In this document: positions 57,977 to 64,000 of the stretch, piece after piece
How positions within the stretch are numbered: position 1 is the stretch's first letter
Layout: every line of letters begins with the position of its first letter
Translations under genes and position numbers: made by a program
Notes under the pieces: model-generated
Seen by the model: only the letters and a program-made list of their open reading frames with translations
Told to the model about the DNA's origin: nothing
Databases searched by the model: none
Source of the DNA: Allobosea sp. OK403
GTDB lineage: Bacteria > Pseudomonadota > Alphaproteobacteria > Rhizobiales > Beijerinckiaceae
DNA: 64,000 nt
NCBI RefSeq assembly: GCF_900113835.1
Contig: NZ_FOQV01000014.1
Span: 57,610-121,609 of the forward strand
Direction of reading: 5' to 3'

Positions 57977-58398
57977 CAGAAGAGCCTCAGATTGAGGCCG
58001 AGGAAGCGCTCGAAGACATAGGCCACGACGATGAGGCCGAGCGCGATCTTGAGGTTGCGCTTCCAGGAATAGGTCACCGCCGCAAAGCCCGCGATGAAGA
58101 CCATCAGGACGATCCCCAGGGCGGCGTTGACGAGCTGGGCTCCGACGACGAAGGCCACCAGCCCGAGCATGATCAAGGCGATGTTCTTGAAGTTGAAGCT
58201 GAGCGGCACCGGAGCGCTCAGGCGCGCCTGCACGATGATCAGCAAGGCAATGGCCAGCAGCGGGACGCTCAGCAGGAGCGGGAAGAGCCCGGGGCCGGCA
58301 TGGGCCAGATCACCAAGCGGATAGCGCAGCGCAGTCGCCATGAAGAAAAGCGCTACCGCCGCGAGGAAAAACCCTCGCGCGGAATTCTGGTTGACCAT
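57976..58398 (-). CDS. tctB: Tripartite tricarboxylate transporter small permease (TctB)
   Basis: 140 residues, four membrane segments, TctB family: GFFLAAVALFFMATALRYPLGDLAHAGPGLFPLLLSVPLLAIALLI at the start. First gene of the tctBA operon. The gap upstream (58399-58648) holds AT-rich promoter sequence near 58415-58440 and no gene. Confidence 0.87.
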   Translation of the reverse strand: MVNQNSARGFFLAAVALFFMATALRYPLGDLAHAGPGLFPLLLSVPLLAIALLIIVQARLSAPVPLSFNFKNIALIMLGLVAFVVGAQLVNAALGIVLMVFIAGFAAVTYSWKRNLKIALGLIVVAYVFERFLGLNLRLF

Positions 58399-58648
58399 GC
58401 CTGCACTCCCTAAGTGAATTATTTCATTTGATTGTTGTTTTGCACGGAACCGCCGTCAAGCGGAACACCCACGGTTCACGGTTTTGAGGAGATGGTTTTG
58501 TGGCGGCGGCCGCGCGCACGCAGGCCGGCACCGGGCTGACGGGGACTGGCCGCCTGGTTGCGCGCCCGTGGCAGCGCCAAAGGGTTGTCGCAAAGCGGCC
58601 GTTCTGCGAGGTTTCGGACATCCCCCGACGAGAATCGACGCGGCGATT

Positions 58649-59314
58649 ATGAGAAAAACCGACTTTCTTTCAGTCTTTCTGCTCGTCGTGGCGCTGACCG
58701 GATATCAGAGCGCCCTCCCCGCCAAGGCCTCCGAGCCGACACTGGAACAGACAGCGGAACTCTATTATCGCGCCTGGCTCAATTACGATCGCGCCAGCGC
58801 CGCGCGCCTGAACAAGAAACTGCGGCCGGAATCCGAGGGCCGCGATTACATCGACATGACGATGTTCAACGATCCGATCGCATGGCAGCTCAAGCGGATG
58901 GCGCGCTTGAGCGTGAGGACCGACCCTTCAGGGCGCGAGCTGAAGCGCTTGATGGCCAGGCTCATCGTCGAGAGCTCAAGGCGTGTCCGCTGCACGGCCG
59001 TCGGCAGCGAGCCGGCCGATGGCCGCTTCAACGCCACCGTCAAGCTCGATTGCCTGGTGCCGGATGCCGTCGCGGAACTGACGCAGGTGAAGCGCTCGGA
59101 GGAAGCGGATATGATCAATCCGACCCCGCGCCTGCTGAGAAGCGTGATCGATGCCTATGCAAGAGCCCCTCTGACACGCCGCATTGCCACAGAAATGGAT
59201 CTCACTGCCGGCCCGGCGAAGGAGCGCTGGATGCCGAGCCAGTATCGAACCGGCGTCGATCTGGTGACGGGAGCCCTCATTGGCCAGATCAAGGAGTCCG
59301 GGCTCGGCAGGTAG
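58649..59314 (+). CDS. Secreted hypothetical protein
   Basis: 221 residues. Signal peptide about 1-28 (FLSVFLLVVALTGYQSALPAKA-SE). The mature part is helical with two Cys (VRCTAV, LDCLVPD). No family recognised. Start chosen at ATG 58649 because in-frame sequence before it is not signal-like. Followed by a palindromic repeat and convergent with the DUF971 gene. Confidence 0.7.
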   Translation: MRKTDFLSVFLLVVALTGYQSALPAKASEPTLEQTAELYYRAWLNYDRASAARLNKKLRPESEGRDYIDMTMFNDPIAWQLKRMARLSVRTDPSGRELKRLMARLIVESSRRVRCTAVGSEPADGRFNATVKLDCLVPDAVAELTQVKRSEEADMINPTPRLLRSVIDAYARAPLTRRIATEMDLTAGPAKERWMPSQYRTGVDLVTGALIGQIKESGLGR

Positions 59315-59337
59315 GTCGTTGCCTGCGAGCGGGGTTT

Positions 59338-59497
59338 CCCTTCTCCCCTTGCGGGAGAAGGTGGATCGGCGAAACCGAGACGGATGAGGGGGCGCCGTGA
59401 GCTCACCGTCTAGCTGAAACGCGACGCCAGCCGGATAGGGCACGGCGCCCCCTCATCCGCCCCTACCGGGGCACCTTCTCCCGCCAGGGGAGAAGGG
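59338..59497. repeat. Palindromic repeat related to the 366-bp unit
   Basis: CCCTTCTCCCCTTGCGGGAG ... GGATGAGGGGGCGCCGTG pairs with CACGGCGCCCCCTCATCCGC ... CAGGGGAGAAGGG. The centre (GTGAGCTCACC ... GCGACGCCAGCCGGA) matches the start of the tandem copies at 2835 and 3200. Sits between convergent genes and may terminate both. Confidence 0.8.
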
Positions 59498-59523
59498 ATG
59501 CGCGTTCAGGTGTCCCCCGCGCG

Positions 59524-59892
59524 CTAGCCTCGCTTCACCCGCTCCCGCGACAGCCCTTGCTCCGCCAGCGCGTCGAGATAGGCCTGCATCTTGGCCTCGC
59601 CATGCTCGCCGAGCTCGCGCAGATAGTCCCAAGCATAGATGCCGGTGTCGTGCATGTCGTCGAAGGTGAGCTTCACGGCGTAATGGCCGACGGGCTCGAC
59701 GCCGATGATCTCGACCTCGGCCTTGCCCGGCACCGTCTTCTTCTGCGTGGGGCCATGGCCCTGGACCTCCGCCGAGGGGCTTTCCACCCGCAGCAATTCG
59801 GCCGGCAGCGCGTAGGCCGTGCCATCCTCGAAGGCGACATGCAGGGTGCGGCGATCCTTGGCGAGGCGGATCTCGGTCGGCCATGCTGACAT
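59524..59892 (-). CDS. DUF971 / gamma-butyrobetaine hydroxylase N-terminal-like protein
   Basis: 122 residues. DUF971 signature: TEIRLAKDRRTLHVAFEDG, LPAELLRVESPSAEVQGHGP, and VGHYAVKLTFDDMHDTGIYAWDYLREL. Small single-domain versions occur widely in proteobacteria, often near molybdenum-cofactor or iron-sulphur genes; here moaA lies next door, divergent. Precise role unknown. Confidence 0.88.
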   Translation of the reverse strand: MSAWPTEIRLAKDRRTLHVAFEDGTAYALPAELLRVESPSAEVQGHGPTQKKTVPGKAEVEIIGVEPVGHYAVKLTFDDMHDTGIYAWDYLRELGEHGEAKMQAYLDALAEQGLSRERVKRG

Positions 59893-60054
59893 GGTTGTGT
59901 TTGCTCCAGGGCGACTGCGACGATGGCCGCGCTTGACCTTGGCGGCCGCAATGCCAATGTCTCACCGGATATAGCGATGCGGCCACCGCCATGCACCTGC
60001 CCGCGTGCAGCAAGGTCGTTTTCAGAATTTGGCCGTCTTCAGGGATGAAGCAGA

Positions 60055-61116
60055 GTGCTCCTCGACGACATCAAGCCCGGTGTGATCGCCAAGCCCGATA
60101 CGATCGAGCAGCTCGCGCGCGCGCCGCTGGTCGATCCGTTCGGCCGCGACATCTCCTATTTGCGTATTTCGGTGACGGATCGCTGCGATTTTCGCTGCGT
60201 CTACTGCATGTCCGAGGACATGACCTTCCTGCCCAAGCGCGATCTGCTGACGCTGGAGGAGATCGACCGCCTCGCCACCGCCTTCGTCGCGCGCGGCACC
60301 CGCAAGCTCAGGCTCACCGGCGGCGAACCCTTGGTGCGGCGCGACGTGATGAGCCTGTTCCGCTCGCTCTCGCGCCACCTCACCACCGGTGCGCTGGAAG
60401 AGCTGACGTTGACCACCAACGGCTCCCTGCTCGACCGCTATGCGCAGGAGCTCGCCGATTACGGCGTGCGCCGGATCAATGTCTCGCTCGACACGCTCGA
60501 CCCCGACAAGTTCCGCAAGATCACGCGCTGGGGCGATCTCGACAAGGTGCTCGGCGGCATCGAGGCGGCGCGCAAGGCGGGCCTGCGGGTCAAGATCAAT
60601 GCGGTTGCACTGAAGGGCGTCAATGAGGACGAGATCGAAGGGCTGATGACGTGGGCCCATGGCCTTGGCATGGACCTGACCCTGATCGAGGTGATGCCGC
60701 TGGGCGAAATCGAGCCCGGCCGCATCGACCAGTTCCTGCCGCTCTCGGTCGTCAGGGCGCGGCTGATGGATCAGTACAATCTGGCCGAAGACCCCTACAA
60801 GACGGGCGGGCCGGCACGCTATGTCCGCGTCAAGGAGACCGGCGGGCTTGTCGGCTTCATCACGCCGATGACGCATAATTTCTGCGAGAGCTGCAACCGC
60901 GTCCGCCTGACCTGCACCGGCACGCTCTATATGTGCCTCGGCCAGGAAGACGCCGCCGATCTGCGCGCGCCGTTGCGCGCCTCCCCCGACGATGCGGGCC
61001 TCCACCGCGCCATGGAAGAGGCGATCTCGCGTAAGCCCAAAGGCCATGACTTCATCATCGACCGGCGCCGCGCAAAGCCGGCCGTAGGCCGCCATATGAG
61101 CGTCACCGGCGGCTGA
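60055..61116 (+). CDS. moaA: GTP 3',8-cyclase MoaA (molybdenum cofactor biosynthesis)
   Basis: 353 residues, radical SAM enzyme making 3',8-cyclo-GTP, the first step to molybdopterin. The first cluster is bound by CDFRCVYC; SAM contacts include LRLTGGEP; the second cluster is bound by CESCNRVRLTCTGTLYMC; the C-terminal GG tail is MSVTGG. The start is a GTG at 60055. The upstream gap shows no molybdenum-cofactor riboswitch that I can recognise. No other moa gene is in the window. Confidence 0.95.
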   Translation: MLLDDIKPGVIAKPDTIEQLARAPLVDPFGRDISYLRISVTDRCDFRCVYCMSEDMTFLPKRDLLTLEEIDRLATAFVARGTRKLRLTGGEPLVRRDVMSLFRSLSRHLTTGALEELTLTTNGSLLDRYAQELADYGVRRINVSLDTLDPDKFRKITRWGDLDKVLGGIEAARKAGLRVKINAVALKGVNEDEIEGLMTWAHGLGMDLTLIEVMPLGEIEPGRIDQFLPLSVVRARLMDQYNLAEDPYKTGGPARYVRVKETGGLVGFITPMTHNFCESCNRVRLTCTGTLYMCLGQEDAADLRAPLRASPDDAGLHRAMEEAISRKPKGHDFIIDRRRAKPAVGRHMSVTGG

Positions 61117-61761
61117 GAGCCGGTTTGGACATGTGAGCCGCCATCCTGAGAGCCTGGTTCGAAATGAACCGAGCGATATCAGAAACTTCCGGTCGCTTTA
61201 CGTCCCCCGCGCCGTCATTCCGGACAAGCCGCGCAAGCGGCGCTGATCCAGAATCCATCCTAGAGCGTCATTCTCGGGCTTGCGCCCTGAGAATCTCATG
61301 ACCAGAGCCCTCTCGATTACGAGATGGTCGGGTCAAGCCCATGACTGTCCGGTTCGCCGCGAGCGCCCGATCAAAAAGCTCCGTTCATTGGAGGCTTTCC
61401 AGCATGCGGTGACGAATGAGACAGGCGCGGGGAACCCCTCTCCCGTGTGGGAGAGGGGCAGGGGTGAGGGCAGGCCAGACAACCAGATCGCGCAAGCGGC
61501 TCCGCAGCCTCTCCTGCGCTTTCAGAATGAAGCCAGCGCTGCGACGTAGTCGCGCCTCAATAATCGGCGGCGGGCCCTCATCCCTGCCCTTCTCCCACAC
61601 GGGAGAAGGGTTCCCCGCGCCCTTTATCCGACACTTCGCTTCACGACGACGCGCATCGCTTCTGGGTTCCGGGCTCAGGCCTGCAACCTGCCCCGGAATG
61701 ACGGCAGAGAATGACGCCATCGGTTATCGCTGAAGGCCGTCAGTATGGGGCGCCCGGCCCG
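61117..61761. repeat. Block of palindromic repeats
   Basis: Modules in order: AGAGCCTGGTTCGAAATGAACC end module and REP half (61143-61265); a flanking module GGGTCAAGCCCATGACTG ... GAGACAGGCGCGGGG (61332-61437), the inverse of the one at 25053-25145; then a simple copy of the main palindrome (61431-61620). A final REP-like piece lies at 61640-61720. No gene. Confidence 0.7.
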
Positions 61762-62463
61762 TCAGACCGACCGGGTTATGCCGCCATCAACGCGGATATT
61801 CTGCCCGGTGATGTAGCCGGCATCGTCCGAGGCGAGGAAGGCGATCGTCCCGGCGATCTCGTCGGCCCGGCCATAACGCTGCAGGGGCACGCTCTGACGG
61901 CGCTCATCCGTCGCCGGCAGGCTGTCGGTCCAGCCGGGCAGCACATTGTTCATGCGGATGTTGTCGGGCGCGTATGTGTCGGCAAAAATCTTGGTGAAGG
62001 AGGCAAGGCCTGCCCTGAACACCGCCGAGGTCGGGAACATCGCGGCGGGCTCGAAGGCCCAGGCCGTCGAGATGTTGATGATCGAGCCCGAGCGCTGCGC
62101 CTGCATGATCGGCGTCACCAATCGCGCCGGCCGCACCGCGCTGAGGAAATAGACCTCCATGCCGCGCTGCCAGTCCTCGTCGGGGATCTCCAGGATGGGA
62201 GCGCGCGGCCCGTGCCCGGCGCTGTTGACCAGGACGTCGACCCTGCCCCAGCGCTCGAACACCGTATCGACCAGGCGCTTGACGTCGTCATTCGACTGGT
62301 TCGAGCCGGTGATACCGATACCGCCGAGCTCCTTGGCCAGCACCTCGCCCTTGCCCGACGAGGACAGGATCGCCACCGCAAAGCCGTCCTTGGCGAGACG
62401 ACGCGCGGCGCTTGCGCCCATGCCGCTGCCGCCGGCCGTGATGATCGCCACTTTCTTGGTCAT
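61762..62463 (-). CDS. Short-chain dehydrogenase/reductase-fold protein with altered active site
   Basis: 233 residues. Rossmann motif ITAGGSGMGASAARRLA, VLVNSAGHGP (NAG motif as NSAG), and SIINISTAWAF with the catalytic-Ser position. The Tyr-x3-Lys pair expected about 12 residues on is missing: the aligned segment is SAVFRAGLASFTK, giving Ser and Arg. The rest (NNVLPGWTDS, GYITGQNIRVDGGITRSV) is normal. It may bind NAD(P) without standard oxidoreductase activity, or use another base. Divergent from a LysR gene that probably controls it. ATG at 62463 with AAAAGAG upstream. Confidence 0.82.
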   Translation of the reverse strand: MTKKVAIITAGGSGMGASAARRLAKDGFAVAILSSSGKGEVLAKELGGIGITGSNQSNDDVKRLVDTVFERWGRVDVLVNSAGHGPRAPILEIPDEDWQRGMEVYFLSAVRPARLVTPIMQAQRSGSIINISTAWAFEPAAMFPTSAVFRAGLASFTKIFADTYAPDNIRMNNVLPGWTDSLPATDERRQSVPLQRYGRADEIAGTIAFLASDDAGYITGQNIRVDGGITRSV

Positions 62464-62544
62464 AGCGCGCTCTTTTCCTGGTTGATGTCCCTGTTCATAG
62501 GGTTCGGCGCCGCCTCGAACCATCGATTTCCCGTGCAGGGAGCC

Positions 62545-62559
62545 TGTAGCGCTGCTACA
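62545..62559. promoter_or_regulatory. LysR-type box TGTAGC-GCT-GCTACA
   Basis: A perfect 15-bp inverted repeat of the T-N11-A class, eight bases before the LysR start codon in the 104-base divergent promoter. A natural autoregulatory and activation site for the LysR protein. Confidence 0.6.
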
Positions 62560-62567
62560 CCCCCGTC

Positions 62568-63470
62568 ATGTCGCGAATGCCTCCTCTCGCAACCCTGCGC
62601 GCTTTCGACGCCGCCGCTCGCCATCTCAATTTCAGGCTCGCCGCCGAAGAGCTGAACGTGACGCATGGTGCCGTCGCGCAGCAGGTCCGGGCGCTGGAGG
62701 CCAGTCTCGGCGTGGCGCTGTTCGAGCGCGAGCCCAGGGGCCTGGCGCTGACGCCGACAGGGCGCTCCTTCCATCCGCAGATCCGGCGCGCCTTCGCGCT
62801 GATCGCGGGCGCGATGGCCGCGATCGAACCGAGGCAGGAGCATGAGCGGCGCGGCGTCACGGTGACGGTGACGCCCTCCTTCGCGGCGAGATGGCTGATT
62901 CCGCGGCTCGGCAGCTTTTCGGCGCTTGCTCCCGATGTCGAGGTGCGCGTGCTGGCCTCGGAAGCGACGGAGCGGCTGGGCGGGCCCGGCCTGCCCGATC
63001 TCGCCGTGCGGCTCTCGGCGCCGCCCTTCGATCGCGCACTTGAGGCCGAGCGGCTGCTCGCCGATGATCTGTTTCCCGTCTGCAGCCCGGCCATGGCCGT
63101 AACGCTGGCGACCCCGGCCGATCTGCTGGGGACAACGCTCCTGCACGACGCCCATGACGCCTGGCCGCTCTGGCTGGAGCTGGCGAACGCCCAGGCGCCC
63201 CTCACAGCCGGCAAGCGCTTCAGCCAGACCGCGCTCGCTTTGGGGGCGGCGCTCGATGGCCAAGGCATCGCGCTTGCTCCCTTCGCCCTGGTCGCGGACG
63301 ATCTCGCGCAGCACCGGCTCGTCGCGCCCTTCGGAACCGATATCCGCCTCGTCTCGGAGCGGGCTTTCTACCTGCTGACGCCGAAGCTGGCGCGTACGCG
63401 GCCTGAGGTCGCGCTGTTTCGCGCCTGGCTGCTCGATGAGAGCAAGCCGAGGCCGCAGCCTGGCGCGTGA
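62568..63470 (+). CDS. LysR-family regulator, GcvA-like
   Basis: 300 residues. The N-terminal HTH is of the GcvA/AmpR subgroup: PPLATLRAFDAAARHLNFRLAAEELNVTHGAVAQQVRALE. The effector domain begins VTVTVTPSFAARWLIPRLGSF and has DLAVRLSAPPF. Divergent from the SDR-fold gene, its likely target. Confidence 0.88.
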   Translation: MSRMPPLATLRAFDAAARHLNFRLAAEELNVTHGAVAQQVRALEASLGVALFEREPRGLALTPTGRSFHPQIRRAFALIAGAMAAIEPRQEHERRGVTVTVTPSFAARWLIPRLGSFSALAPDVEVRVLASEATERLGGPGLPDLAVRLSAPPFDRALEAERLLADDLFPVCSPAMAVTLATPADLLGTTLLHDAHDAWPLWLELANAQAPLTAGKRFSQTALALGAALDGQGIALAPFALVADDLAQHRLVAPFGTDIRLVSERAFYLLTPKLARTRPEVALFRAWLLDESKPRPQPGA

Positions 63471-63519
63471 CGGTTTGGAGCGCGGCAGGGCTCTAAGCCG
63501 GGACAGAGTTCAATTCGTT

Positions 63520-63653
63520 AGAGCCGGTTTGGAAACTCCCGCCCTCATCCTGAGAGTTTGGCCGATAGCGATGCCTCTGCTCTCAAAAGCTTGAACATTG
63601 AGGAAAAGCGCGCCGTCATCCCGGGCAAGCCGCGTCAGCGGCGCCGATCCGGC
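63520..63653. repeat. REP palindrome interrupted by an IS110-family element
   Basis: Starts with the GAGCCGGTTTGGAAACTCCCGCC-type end, then CTTGAACATTGAGGAAAAGC and CGTCATCCCGGGCAAGC ... GCGCCGATCCGG. Other copies continue with GATCCAT; here the sequence changes to CAACTGTGTTG at 63653/63654, the IS junction. Confidence 0.7.
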
Positions 63654-64000
63654 AACTGTGTTGTTTGGTGTGTCATGCTTGGAAGGCTGTGTCAGTTTTG
63701 AGCATGGCGTTGAGGACGGTGAGGAGCTTTCTTGCGACGGCGATGATGGCGACTTTTGCGGCTGCGCTTCTTGCGCGGACGGCGTCGTAGAAGGTCTTGA
63801 AGCGCGCAGATGTCCGGATGGCGGCCAGCGCGGCCATGTAGAGGGCTTTGCGGACGCGTCGCCTTCCACCCCTGATCATGCGCTGTCCGCGCCTGCGCCC
63901 GCTGTCATTGTTGAAGGGCGCGAGACCGGCGAGCGCGGCGATGGCCTTTGGCGAGACGTGGCCGAGCTCGGGCATCAGGGCGATGAGGGTGGTGGCGGTG
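63654..64000 (-). mobile_element. IS110-family insertion sequence (right end and part of transposase)
   Basis: One end of an IS110-group element; the rest is outside the window. The non-coding segment at this end is only about 20 bases, so the long end, with any bridge RNA, lies beyond 64000 on the transposase's 5' side. No terminal inverted repeat is visible, as expected for this family. Confidence 0.8.
63673..64000 (-). CDS. IS110-family transposase, C-terminal part
   Basis: The last 108 or so codons of the protein. It shows the Transposase_20 (IS116/IS110/IS902) domain: PELGHVSPKAIAALAGLAPF, NDSGRRRGQRMIRGGRRRV, RKALYMAALAAIR, and VARKLLTVLNAML. The catalytic Ser lies in the conserved SGRRRGQ-type segment. 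The N-terminal DEDD domain is outside the window. Confidence 0.9.
   Translation of the reverse strand, partial: TATTLIALMPELGHVSPKAIAALAGLAPFNNDSGRRRGQRMIRGGRRRVRKALYMAALAAIRTSARFKTFYDAVRARSAAAKVAIIAVARKLLTVLNAMLKTDTAFQA

Noticed and set aside
59893..60054. Molybdenum-cofactor riboswitch upstream of moaA
   Set aside because: The gap is short and I cannot find the conserved multi-stem motif; not supported.
1..64000. CRISPR array
   Set aside because: Repeats seen are dispersed palindromes or the 3 x 16-bp tandem; none shows direct repeats with unique spacers, and no cas gene is present.

Overview
The window is high-G+C DNA (roughly two thirds G+C by eye) from an alphaproteobacterium, most likely order Hyphomicrobiales (Rhizobiales), Bosea-like. 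The support is gene content (TRAP and Tct uptake systems, MoaA, a DUF971 protein) and many palindromic extragenic repeats of rhizobial type. The genus is inference. Coding density is high. Most intergenic space is filled by three or four families of dispersed palindromic repeats.

Region 1 (1-8.3 kb) is a catabolic cluster. It holds the start of a Dpp-type ABC permease, a CaiC-like acyl-CoA ligase, a crotonase, a MatB-like CoA ligase, an IclR regulator and a Dpp-type substrate-binding protein. A near-identical AT-rich inverted repeat sits at the ligase and binding-protein promoters, so the unlinked transcription units probably share a regulator, plausibly the IclR protein.

Region 2 (about 8.8-17.5 kb) is an accessory island with visibly lower G+C and different codon use. 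It carries an Mrr-type nuclease, a PEP-synthase/ATP-grasp-like protein, an HD-domain dNTPase with a small partner, and an XRE regulator. These sit beside a compact set: an OGG-like HhH-GPD glycosylase, a SagB/nitroreductase-like protein, a QueC-like PP-loop enzyme, a PfkB kinase fused to a nucleoside 2-deoxyribosyltransferase, and a small Ser/Gly-rich protein. Four of these are in one overlapping operon. This is the best candidate for an undescribed system, likely nucleobase-based immunity or nucleobase-protein/DNA conjugation. QueC-like and OGG-like proteins also co-occur in type IV CBASS, but there is no CD-NTase or TGT homologue here.

Region 3 (18-35 kb) is ordinary metabolism and transport: an APH-type kinase with a PLP phospho-lyase and Lrp regulator; a HAD dehalogenase; an ArsR-SRPBCC-GST operon; a Phd/VapC pair; two enolase-superfamily enzymes with TRAP or Bug transport parts and GntR or LysR regulators. 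Several gene remnants lie between them (RraA-like, HNH nuclease, SBP, IS3).

Region 4 (35-46.6 kb) has an RND pump with adaptor, a CpxRA-like two-component system, a second histidine kinase, a patatin lipoprotein and an orphan CpaC secretin. CpxR-like box arrays precede both the response regulator and the lone kinase. Region 5 (46.8-51.9 kb) is a decayed prophage or integrated element: an S24 repressor with its operators, replication-type genes, a toxin-antitoxin pair and a tRNA-Val-like 3' fragment. Region 6 (52-64 kb) returns to core genes: photolyase, RidA, lytic transglycosylase, L,D-transpeptidase, TctAB, DUF971, MoaA, SDR and LysR. It ends in an IS110-family element inserted in a palindromic repeat.
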